From positions 1 through 64,000 of the forward strand of contig NZ_FZNS01000010.1 in assembly GCF_900188255.1 (NCBI RefSeq): a stretch of DNA of 64,000 nucleotides, written 5' to 3'. Position 1 is the stretch's first letter. Each line of letters begins with the position of its first letter. The translations under genes were made by a program, and so were the position numbers. This DNA comes from Hymenobacter mucosus. GTDB taxonomy: Bacteria; Bacteroidota; Bacteroidia; Cytophagales; Hymenobacteraceae. Below the pieces are notes generated by a model. The model was not told the DNA's origin. It did not search any database and saw nothing but the letters and a program-made list of their open reading frames with translations. Shown one piece after another: positions 56,865-64,000 of this stretch.

Positions 56865-59690
56865 CTACAAGCCCAGCGTGTAGGCGGCTTTCAGGTAGAA
56901 AAAGGCCCCGGCCGTGCCCATCTGCACGCTCTGGTAGGGGGCAATGTCGCGGTTGTAGGGGAAGGAGGGCGTCCGGTTGTAGGTGCGGCGGAAATAGGCC
57001 TCGAACTCGGCCGTGGTGGCGAAGCCTTGGGGCGGGCGGCCGTTGGCGGCGGCCTGGCGCAGGTTGTCGGGCAGCACGTTGAGCAGGTTGCTGGCCCCGC
57101 CGGTCAGCTGCAGGCCGGCCGTGGGCTTATACGTCAGCATCAGGTCGGTTACCACTTTGGGGCGGAACACGAGGTAGTAGCTGCCGAAGTCCCAGCCCTC
57201 GAAGTTGTTGTCGTAGTAGGCCACCTCGCCGAAGTAGGTGTTGCGCAGCTGGGCGCCCACTTTGCCGGTCTGGTACTCCACGCTCAGCAGCACCTTGGCC
57301 GCGGGGCTGCCGGTGGTCAGCAGCGAGAGCTGGCGCGGGTCCAGGTACTGCTGCTGGCGCTGGGTTAGGGGCAGGTCGGGGCGGTAGCTGGCGGGCACGG
57401 CCACGGCCCCGCGCTGGCGGGTCTGGTTGAGGTTGGCGGCGGCCGTCAGGCCCAGGTTGTGGCGGCCCGGCTCGGTGCGATAAGTAGCTACCAGGTCGAG
57501 GCCGCGGGTGCGGGTATTCAGCGAGTTGGTGTAGAACTGCGCGCCCACCATGTTCACGCTAGTCAGGGCCTGGTCGAAGGCCGCGCCCAGCCCGGCGCCG
57601 CGCCCGAACAGGTTGGACACCACAATCCGGTCGTCGATGTCAATCTGGTAGGCGTCGGCCGTGAAGGCCAGGCGGGCCGTGGGCGTCAGGGCCAGGCCCA
57701 GGTTGAGGTTGCGGGAGGTTTCGGCTTTCAGGTCGGCAATGCCGGCGGCGCGGGCGGCGGGGCCGGCGTTTTCCAGAATGCCCACGAAGAAGGTGCCGGC
57801 CGCGCTGGGAAACGGAATCAGCTGCCGGTAGCGGCTCTGCTGCAGGGCCGGGGCCCGGAAGCCGGTGTTGAAGCCCGCCCGCAGGGCCAGCTGCTCGAGC
57901 AGGGCCAGGCGCGTGGATACCTTATAGATGAAGGCCGAGCCGAAGTCGGAGTAGTTTTCTACCCGCAGCGAGGTGCCCACGGTCCACTTCTTGGTTACGT
58001 CGGCTTCCACGTCGAGGAAGGCGGCGGCGTTCTGGCGGCGGGCCTCCACGCTCAGCTGCGGCGAGTAGCCCAGGAAGCCCTGCGAGCCGGGCGTGGTGCC
58101 GGGCGCGCTCTGGCCGTAGTCGGTGTAGGCGGCGGGCTCGCCGGGCAGAATGGCGTAGGCGTCGGTGCGGTACTCGCCGCCCACGGCCACGTTGGTGCCG
58201 GCCAGCAGGTTGCTAAACAGGCGGCTCAGCGTGGCATTGCTTACGTTCTGGGTGAAGCCGAAGCCCCCGGCGTAGATGTCGGTGGGCGAGGTGGCCCCCA
58301 TCGTGGGGTTCACCGAGTTGGTCACGTCAAAATACATCCGGTTCAGGCCGAACGTATGGCTCACATCCAGGCTCCACGCGCCCAGCTGGCGCACCGCGCC
58401 CAGCGTGGCGTGGGCGTCGTGGATGCGGGAGTTGCCCAGCGGCTGGTAGCCCAGCTGGTAGCCGGGCCGGTTCACTACCTCGCGCGGGTTGACGGAGGGC
58501 AGCACCCAGGTGGAGGCCGACTGGCCGCGCCGGTGGGCGTAGCCGCCGAAGGCGTAGAGGCGGGTGCGCTCATTAAGCTGCCGGCCCGCGTTGAACATGC
58601 CGCGCAGATTCAGCATCCGGGCCTCGCCGTTGCGCTGCTCGTAGTCGGCGTAGGTGCGGTTGTTGGCCCGCAGGAACGAGTCTTCCCGGGCCTGAATGAA
58701 CGAGTACACCGGCTGGGTGGCTCCGTCGCGGGCGTAGCCGCGACTGGTGTAGCCACGGTAGTCGGCGTCGGCCGTCAGGTTCAGGAAGCCTTTCTCGCCC
58801 AGCTTCAGGCCCTTGTTCACCGAGAGCAGCGTGGCCAGCCCGTCGCCGCGCGAGGTGAGGCCGGTTTTGAGCAGCACGTTGCCGCCCTGGTTGTCGGCCT
58901 TGAGCTGAAAGTTCATCACGCCGGCAATGGCGTCGGAGCCGTACTGGGCGGCGGCACCGTCGCGCAGCACTTCCACCCGGTCCAGGGCGTTGGCCGACAG
59001 CGCGTTCAAGTCGGTGCCCACCGAGCCCACGCCGCGGTTGCCAATCAGGTTAATCAGGCCCGTGGTGTGCACGCGCTTGCCGTTGAGCAGCACCAGGGTC
59101 TGGTCGGGGGCCAGGCCGCGCAAGGAGCTGACGTCCACGTGGTCGGTGCCGTAGGTGAGGGTCTGGCGGGTGGAGTTGAACGAGGGCACCAGGTAGTTGA
59201 GCAGATCCGTCACGTCGGACTGCGGCACCACGGGCAGCACCTGGCGCATATCCACTACGTCCACCGGGGCCACGGCGTCGAGCTGGGTGCGGTCGGCGCG
59301 GCGCGTACCGGCCGCTACCGTGGCCACGCTCAGCGCCACCTCGTACTGACTGGGCTTGTCGGGCAGCAGAAACACGTTGGTGAGCAGGCGCGGGCGGTAG
59401 CCGGGCTGGGCCAGCTGCACCAGGTAGGGCCCGCCGGCCAGCAGGGCGTTCATCGAGAACTGGCCCGTGGCATCGGTGGTGGTGGTGCGGCGGGTGCCGG
59501 TGGGCAGGTGCACCACCGTCACGGTGGCGCCGGCCAGGGCCTCGCCGGCGTCGGTGCGCAGCGTGCCCCGGATTTCGGGGCTGGCAGCCGGGGCCTGGCC
59601 GGTGGCGGGGGCCTGCGCCAGGGCGGCAGAAACGGGCAATGCCAGGCTAAGGCCGGCGGCCAGCAAAGAGCGGGTAAACGGTGTACGCAT
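56865..59690 (-). CDS. TonB-dependent receptor
   Basis: 941 residues from the ATG at 59690 (MRTPFTRSLLAAGLSLALPV, a signal peptide). N-terminal carboxypeptidase-like domain (IRGTLRTDAGEALAGATVTV). Plug domain with DRVEVLRDGAAAQYGSDAIA, then a 22-strand-type barrel ending AYTLGL. An outer-membrane importer for a siderophore, sugar or vitamin; the substrate cannot be read from sequence. The long frame on the other strand is a GC shadow. Confidence 0.88.
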   Translation of the reverse strand: MRTPFTRSLLAAGLSLALPVSAALAQAPATGQAPAASPEIRGTLRTDAGEALAGATVTVVHLPTGTRRTTTTDATGQFSMNALLAGGPYLVQLAQPGYRPRLLTNVFLLPDKPSQYEVALSVATVAAGTRRADRTQLDAVAPVDVVDMRQVLPVVPQSDVTDLLNYLVPSFNSTRQTLTYGTDHVDVSSLRGLAPDQTLVLLNGKRVHTTGLINLIGNRGVGSVGTDLNALSANALDRVEVLRDGAAAQYGSDAIAGVMNFQLKADNQGGNVLLKTGLTSRGDGLATLLSVNKGLKLGEKGFLNLTADADYRGYTSRGYARDGATQPVYSFIQAREDSFLRANNRTYADYEQRNGEARMLNLRGMFNAGRQLNERTRLYAFGGYAHRRGQSASTWVLPSVNPREVVNRPGYQLGYQPLGNSRIHDAHATLGAVRQLGAWSLDVSHTFGLNRMYFDVTNSVNPTMGATSPTDIYAGGFGFTQNVSNATLSRLFSNLLAGTNVAVGGEYRTDAYAILPGEPAAYTDYGQSAPGTTPGSQGFLGYSPQLSVEARRQNAAAFLDVEADVTKKWTVGTSLRVENYSDFGSAFIYKVSTRLALLEQLALRAGFNTGFRAPALQQSRYRQLIPFPSAAGTFFVGILENAGPAARAAGIADLKAETSRNLNLGLALTPTARLAFTADAYQIDIDDRIVVSNLFGRGAGLGAAFDQALTSVNMVGAQFYTNSLNTRTRGLDLVATYRTEPGRHNLGLTAAANLNQTRQRGAVAVPASYRPDLPLTQRQQQYLDPRQLSLLTTGSPAAKVLLSVEYQTGKVGAQLRNTYFGEVAYYDNNFEGWDFGSYYLVFRPKVVTDLMLTYKPTAGLQLTGGASNLLNVLPDNLRQAAANGRPPQGFATTAEFEAYFRRTYNRTPSFPYNRDIAPYQSVQMGTAGAFFYLKAAYTLGL

Positions 59691-60134
59691 TCGGTCTAGA
59701 ATAGCAGGTGTGTGCAAAAAAAGCGGAGCAAGGGCCCAACGGTCAGCGCGGGGCGGGGCAAGCAAGCCACCCGGTAGCGGGTGAAAACATTGTAACTATC
59801 ATATTATACAATTGAACTATGGCGTGAGTCTTCAAGCCAACAAGCCCAACCAATTCCGCGCCGGGCAGCCTCAACAACGCGCAGGTGGCGGAATAAGCGA
59901 GCTATTGGCTCACCTATTCCACCACCTGCACGTGCAGCAGCGTTGCTGCCTACGCGACGACAAAGGTACTTTCCAAATATGAAAAAGTGAACCTTTATTT
60001 TTGGGTCAGCCTAGCTAACCACCAATAAGCGGCCGTTGCTCACCCGTTGGCAGCGTGGCCGTTAGCGCGTAATGCCGGCTCTGCTGCCGGAGGCGCATCG
60101 CCGTCCCAGTTCATCCCAATATGGGAATAAGCCC
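59691..60134. other. 444-bp gene-free region upstream of the TonB receptor
   Basis: Holds ATTGTAACTATCATATTATACAAT (59788-59811, TTGTA / TACAA arms), a plausible promoter region. Also a long imperfect inverted repeat GCAGGTGG.GGAATA / TATTCC.CCACCTGC at 59881-59928, and an AT-rich near-palindrome at 59976-60007. No gene seen. Confidence 0.5.
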
Positions 60135-60563
60135 TTAGTGCGGCAGCCTTTCGCGCAGGGCGCTGTAGGTCCAGGTGCCGGCCAGGGCGGCCAGAATCAG
60201 CACGGCCGCGCCGGCCACGCCGCTGCCCAGCTGCGCGAACATGGGGCCGGGGCAGGCGCCGGTCAGGGCCCAGCCCAGTCCGAACAGAAGGCCCCCAATC
60301 CAGACGCCGTGGTTGTATTTCTTGTCAGCGATGGTAATTTCCTCGCCGTTGAGGGTTTTGAGCCGGTTGCGCTTGATGAGCTGGATGGACACCAGGCCCA
60401 CCAGAATGGCCGAGCCGATGACGCCGTACATGTGGAAGCTCTGGAAGCGGAACATCTCCTGGATGCGCCACCAGCTCACCACTTCGCTTTTCGTGAGGAT
60501 AATGCCGAACACTACGCCCAGCACCAGGTATTTGAGGTATTTGAGGTATTTCATAAGAGTCAT
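60135..60563 (-). CDS. YeeE/YedE-type membrane protein, second half
   Basis: 142 residues, four hydrophobic segments. GLGWALTGACPGPMFAQLG with a Cys is the signature of the DUF6691/YeeE partner. Its ATG follows the stop of 60564-61124 directly (TAAATG). Together they probably form one transporter for a sulfur compound such as thiosulfate. Confidence 0.85.
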   Translation of the reverse strand: MTLMKYLKYLKYLVLGVVFGIILTKSEVVSWWRIQEMFRFQSFHMYGVIGSAILVGLVSIQLIKRNRLKTLNGEEITIADKKYNHGVWIGGLLFGLGWALTGACPGPMFAQLGSGVAGAAVLILAALAGTWTYSALRERLPH

Positions 60564-61124
60564 TTAAAACAGCAGCGGGTAAATCACCCAGGTCATCAGC
60601 AGGCCGCCGGCAAAGAAGCCGATGACGGCCACCAGCGACACCCACTGCAGATTGGAGAGGCCCGAAATGGCGTGGCCCGAGGTGCAGCCGCCCGCGTAGC
60701 GCGTGCCGAAGCCCACCAAGAAGCCGCCCAGCACCAGGAACACCCAGCCTTTCCAGTTGGCTAGGTTATCGAGGGCGAACAGCTCTTTGGGCAGTAGGCC
60801 GGTAAAGTCGGTCAGGTGCATCTGCGTCTTTAGGTCGCGCACGGTGGCGGCTGAGATGCCGATAACATCGGGGTGGCCGAGCACCCGGTAGCCGATGAAG
60901 CCGCCCAGCGTAATGCCGAGCACGAACACCAGGTTCCAGAGTTCGGCCCGCCAGTTGTAGGTCAGGAAGGGAATGCCGGCCGGCACGCAGGCGGCGCACA
61001 CGTGGCGTAGCGAGGAGCTGATTCCCAGGGCCTTGTTGCCGATGAGCAGCAGGGCGGGCACGGTCAGACCAATCAACGGGCCGGCCACGTACCAGGGCCA
61101 GGGTTGTTGCAAAAAGTCAAGCAT
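60564..61124 (-). CDS. YeeE/YedE-type membrane protein, first half
   Basis: 186 residues from the ATG at 61124 ([17 protein letters not shown]); the in-frame sequence upstream is antisense to the methyltransferase gene. [12 protein letters not shown] and [19 protein letters not shown] carry the conserved Cys residues of thiosulfate-importing YeeE. Part of the sulfur cluster 64000-60135. Confidence 0.88.
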   Translation of the reverse strand: MLDFLQQPWPWYVAGPLIGLTVPALLLIGNKALGISSSLRHVCAACVPAGIPFLTYNWRAELWNLVFVLGITLGGFIGYRVLGHPDVIGISAATVRDLKTQMHLTDFTGLLPKELFALDNLANWKGWVFLVLGGFLVGFGTRYAGGCTSGHAISGLSNLQWVSLVAVIGFFAGGLLMTWVIYPLLF

Positions 61125-61141
61125 AAACACAAAAAAGAGGG

Positions 61142-61783
61142 TTAGGAAGCGAGGGGTTCGTCTAGCCGGCGAAAGGCGCAGAACACGAAGGGTTGGTTGG
61201 TGTCGAAGGGGGTGGTGTGCACCGCCGACTGACAGCGCAGCCGGGCAAAGCCCGCGGGCATCTGCGCCGTCAGCGAGGCTTCGTTGTACTGGCGCACCGG
61301 CAGCCCGCTGCATCGGCCGGGGCCATCGAGGGCAAAGGCGCCTAGCACCAGGTACCCGCCCGGCAGCAAGGCCTGGCGGGCAGTTTCGAGGTAGCGGCCC
61401 ACCTCCGCCGGGTTGATGAGGAAGTGGAAAGCGGCCCGGTCGTGCCACAGGGCGTAGCGCCGGTCGGGCTCCACCGTGCGGATGTCGGCCTCCAGCCAGT
61501 GAACGGCCTGGCCGGCGGCGCCCAGCCGCTGCCGGACATTGGCCAGGGCCCGGCCGGAAATATCCAGCACGGTCAGGTCCTGGTAGCCGTCGGCCAGCAG
61601 GAAGTCCACCAAGCGGCTGTCGCCCCCGCCCACGTCCAGGATGGGGGCGTGGCGGGGCAGAGCCAGGGCTTGAATGAACGCCAACGACGTAGCGGGCACG
61701 GGCTGCGTCCAGCTCATTTCGTGGGGCTGCTTGGCCGCGTACAGCGCCTCCCAGTGCTGCCGCGAATCGGGTGATACATTCAT
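61142..61783 (-). CDS. class I SAM-dependent methyltransferase
   Basis: 213 residues. SAM motif [16 protein letters not shown], then [11 protein letters not shown] and WLEADIRTV. Related proteins sit beside sulfide-handling genes and may methylate thiols, but the substrate is unknown. It starts 32 bp after the rhodanese gene. Confidence 0.85.
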   Translation of the reverse strand: MNVSPDSRQHWEALYAAKQPHEMSWTQPVPATSLAFIQALALPRHAPILDVGGGDSRLVDFLLADGYQDLTVLDISGRALANVRQRLGAAGQAVHWLEADIRTVEPDRRYALWHDRAAFHFLINPAEVGRYLETARQALLPGGYLVLGAFALDGPGRCSGLPVRQYNEASLTAQMPAGFARLRCQSAVHTTPFDTNQPFVFCAFRRLDEPLAS

Positions 61784-61814
61784 AGAACAAGTGAAAAAGC
61801 CGGGGTGAAAAGCC

Positions 61815-62153
61815 TTAGCGCGTCAGCGGCCCCGGCCAGTCGAGCACCCCGCCGAGCAGGTTGCTGACCTGCCCGAAGCCGGCGGCGGCCAGCTGCCCGG
61901 CGGCGTTGGCCGAGCGGGCCCCGCTGCGGCAGTACACGAAGGTGGGCCGGGTCTGGTAAAGGGCGGTGATGCGCCGGCCGAAGTCAGGCGCCGTAACGTC
62001 GATATTTATTGCGCCGGGCAGGTGGCCGCCGGCAAACTCGTCGGGCCGGCGCACGTCCACGAGCACCGCGCCGGGCTGGCGCAGGCCCTCGGCAAACTGC
62101 GCGGGCGTGAGGTTCTGGAAAGCAGGAGCGGAAGATTTACGGAAGCCGAACAT
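61815..62153 (-). CDS. single-domain rhodanese
   Basis: 112 residues. Rhodanese fold: VLVDVRRPDEFAGGHLPGAI and active-site loop VYCRSGARSANAAGQL with Cys carrying the sulfane sulfur. Likely moves sulfur between thiosulfate or glutathione persulfide and acceptors. Confidence 0.92.
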   Translation of the reverse strand: MFGFRKSSAPAFQNLTPAQFAEGLRQPGAVLVDVRRPDEFAGGHLPGAINIDVTAPDFGRRITALYQTRPTFVYCRSGARSANAAGQLAAAGFGQVSNLLGGVLDWPGPLTR

Positions 62154-62258
62154 GGCGGAGGTTGAGTGAATGGCAAGAAAAACAGCCCGTTGTGCTTCTG
62201 CTGCGCTCAGCAGGGCGTGCTGGCGGGGATTCTTCTTTACCGGGTAATGGGTTGGGAG

Positions 62259-63614
62259 TTAGTAGGTCGCCGAAGCGGACTGAAAGGATTTCACGGCCTC
62301 GCTCAAATCCAGCACTTCGGTGCCGGGCAGCGCGTCGGCCACGATGCTGGCGCCGGCCGCCGAGCGGTAGCCGCCCGCGCAGTGCACCACCACCGGCTTA
62401 CCGGTGGGAATCTCACTGGCCCGCTCACGCAACTCGGGCAGGGGAATGTTGATAGAACCATCGAAAATGGGCTCCTCGCGGTGCTCGGTGGCGTTGCGAA
62501 TGTCCACGATGGTGTAGTTCTCCGGGTGCTCCCGGAACTGCGCCACGTCCAGCACGGGCATGGTGGCTTCGGTGGCGGGCGTGCCCACCAGCGCGCCCTT
62601 AATCAGGGGCTCGTAGCCGATTTTGGTGGTTTTCTGAATCAGGTCTTCCCGCGTGGCTTCGTCGGCCGCCAGCAGATAGAACGACTCTTCCGGCCCCACG
62701 ATGGAGCCCAGCCAGGTTTCAAATTTGCCGCCCTGCTGGATGTTGATAGCGCCTGCTGCGTGGCCTTTTTTGAACTCCGCTTCGGGGCGCGTGTCGATGA
62801 CCACCACGCCGGCTGACAGCGCCGTGCCGGGAGCCAGGCGCGGCACCTGCCGCACGCTGGGCGCGTAGGCGGGCGCGCCGGCCTTGTTGAGGGTCACGTC
62901 GTAGCCGAAGTATTTGGGAATGAACGGCTGGTCGGCCAGCAGCTCTTGCACAAAGTCTGCCTCGCTCAGCTCGCGCAGCATCGGGTTGCCGAACTTTTCA
63001 GCGACGATGGTGCTGAGACTGGCCCCACTCAGGGCCTTGCCGCAGAGCGAGCCCGCGCCGTGGGCGGGGTACACCACCACGGTGTCTTCGAGCTTCATCA
63101 GCTTGTCGCGCAGCGAGTGGTACAGCTGCTTGGCCAGCTCTTCGCGCTTGGCCGTCATATTGCCGGCACTCTCGCGCAGGTCGGGCCGGCCCACGTCCCC
63201 GATAAAGAGCGTGTCGCCGGTGAATACCGCTTCATCATAGCCCTCGCGGCGGAGTACGATGCTGATGGAATCGGGCGAGTGGCCGGGGGTGTTCAGGGCC
63301 CGGAACGTGAGCTTGCCCACCGTAAAGTCCTGGCCCTCGTCAAACGCTTCGTGGGGGTAATCGGCCCCCAGCAGCTTGCTTACGCGGATGACGGCGCCGG
63401 TGGTCTGAGCAATTTCCAGGTGGCTGCTCACGAAGTCAGCGTGGGGGTGGGTTTCGATGACAGCCACGATTTTCGCGTCGTTGGCCTGGGCGTAGTCGTA
63501 GTATTGTTGCGGGTTGCGGGCGGGGTCGATGAGCACGATTTCGCGGGCGCACTCGCTGAGAATGGCGTAGGAGAAATGGGCCAGGCCCTTGTCTTCAAAC
63601 TGTTCGATTTTCAT
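62259..63614 (-). CDS. persulfide dioxygenase-like metallo-hydrolase fused to two rhodanese domains
   Basis: 451 residues. The metallo-beta-lactamase part has THPHADFVSSH, FTGDTLFIGDVGRPDL and VYPAHGAGSLCG, matching ETHE1/Blh-type persulfide dioxygenases. Then a rhodanese domain without its Cys (VVIDTRPEAEF, LLAADEATRE) and a second with it (VVHCAGGYRSAAG). Oxidises persulfides to sulfite and detoxifies sulfide. It is 105 bp upstream of the rhodanese gene. Confidence 0.9.
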   Translation of the reverse strand: MKIEQFEDKGLAHFSYAILSECAREIVLIDPARNPQQYYDYAQANDAKIVAVIETHPHADFVSSHLEIAQTTGAVIRVSKLLGADYPHEAFDEGQDFTVGKLTFRALNTPGHSPDSISIVLRREGYDEAVFTGDTLFIGDVGRPDLRESAGNMTAKREELAKQLYHSLRDKLMKLEDTVVVYPAHGAGSLCGKALSGASLSTIVAEKFGNPMLRELSEADFVQELLADQPFIPKYFGYDVTLNKAGAPAYAPSVRQVPRLAPGTALSAGVVVIDTRPEAEFKKGHAAGAINIQQGGKFETWLGSIVGPEESFYLLAADEATREDLIQKTTKIGYEPLIKGALVGTPATEATMPVLDVAQFREHPENYTIVDIRNATEHREEPIFDGSINIPLPELRERASEIPTGKPVVVHCAGGYRSAAGASIVADALPGTEVLDLSEAVKSFQSASATY

Positions 63615-63659
63615 GGTCGAAACGAAAAAAACGGGTGAGAGAAAGCGAAATGGGAGTGG

Positions 63660-64000
63660 TTAGCTGTGCTGAAACAGCAGCTCTTTGAGGAGAATAAACG
63701 TGCCCATGGCCAGCGTGAACCAGCCGAACGCGGGCTTTAATTTGGCCCCCGGAATGAAGCGAGCCAGGTAGGTGCCCAGCACGATGCCGCCGAGGGCAAA
63801 GGCCAGGAAGCCCGCCAGAAACGACCAGGCAATGGGCGTGCCCGCGCTCAGGTCGCCGGTGAAGCCAATCAGCGAGTTCAGGGCAATGATGGCCAGGGAA
63901 GTACCCACGGCCAACTTCATAGGCAGGCGGGCGCCCAGTACCAGCGCCGGAATAATCAGGAAGCCCCCGCCCGCCCCCACGAAGCCCGTGAGCGTGCCCA
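63660..64000 (-). CDS. TauE/SafE-type (TSUP) permease, partial
   Basis: The frame reads [20 protein letters not shown] from the window edge onward, a TSUP signature, so the gene begins beyond 64000. The visible C-terminal part has at least three membrane segments. Likely exports sulfite or a related anion, in keeping with the neighbouring dioxygenase. Confidence 0.82.
   Translation of the reverse strand, partial: GTLTGFVGAGGGFLIIPALVLGARLPMKLAVGTSLAIIALNSLIGFTGDLSAGTPIAWSFLAGFLAFALGGIVLGTYLARFIPGAKLKPAFGWFTLAMGTFILLKELLFQHS

Noticed and set aside
57459-59699. 746-codon open frame on the plus strand
   Set aside because: Exactly antisense to the TonB receptor; sequence is low-complexity Gly/Val/Ala/His/Gln, the usual shadow of GC-rich coding.
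61125-61790. N-terminal extension of the YeeE-type frame
   Set aside because: Overlaps the methyltransferase in another frame with Pro/Arg/Gly-rich sequence; a normal YeeE start is at 61124.
1-64000. CRISPR array
   Set aside because: No regularly spaced 25-40 bp direct repeats were seen; the recurring sequences are dispersed promoter elements.

Overview
The window looks like DNA from a Bacteroidota bacterium close to Hymenobacter (order Cytophagales). Three things point there: several start regions carry the TAnnTTTG -7 box of that phylum, one large secreted protein ends in a type IX secretion sorting domain, and the gene repertoire and GC-rich coding fit. No rRNA or tRNA gene was recognised. 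All names come from motifs read by eye; no search was run.

Positions 1-19.4 kb and 27.9-35.1 kb read as plasmid or integrative-element backbone. They hold many short hypothetical genes, nearly all on the minus strand, plus a few recognisable ones: single-strand binding protein, a VirB4/TraG-like ATPase whose P-loop has lost its lysine, an sce7726-type nuclease-like protein, a Gp37/Gp68-like (DUF5131) protein, a cytosine-5 DNA methyltransferase, ArdC-type antirestriction protein, an XRE regulator and UmuDC. These operons share a repeated upstream architecture: a GGGCAGTTGGG-like box, then TTTTTTGTTGC, then an imperfect palindrome around CGTATA just before the start codon. This suggests coordinated expression.

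Positions 19.9-27.7 kb look different. They contain a lipoprotein, a very large type IX-secreted esterase-like protein, a secreted TPR-type protein, and a three-gene minus-strand operon: a class I isoprenoid-synthase-like protein, an integral membrane M50 metalloprotease with a PqqD-like N-terminus, and a 50-residue peptide. The set resembles a peptide-modification (RiPP-like) locus. An internally shortened copy of the isoprenoid-like gene lies at 45.4-46.1 kb. The two copies share the same promoter layout: an 18-bp palindrome, then exactly 16 bp, then TAnnTTTG. The palindrome occurs at six sites in the window.

Positions 35.3-48.0 kb are a defence island: type III restriction-modification (res, mod), a four-gene type II CBASS operon (patatin phospholipase, DncV-like CD-NTase, E2-E1 Cap2, JAMM protease Cap3), an abortive-infection protein and a CoiA-like nuclease with a long coiled coil.

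A complete Tn3-family transposon (49107-53039) with 38-bp inverted repeats follows. Its flanks show no 5-bp target duplication, and it sits at a change in composition. To its right the DNA is visibly more GC-rich: a lipoprotein, NhaA, an alpha/beta hydrolase that has lost its Ser and His, a TonB-dependent receptor, and a minus-strand sulfur-handling cluster (two YeeE/YedE-type proteins, a methyltransferase, a rhodanese, a persulfide-dioxygenase-like fusion and a truncated TSUP permease). The transposon probably marks a junction between two unrelated segments.
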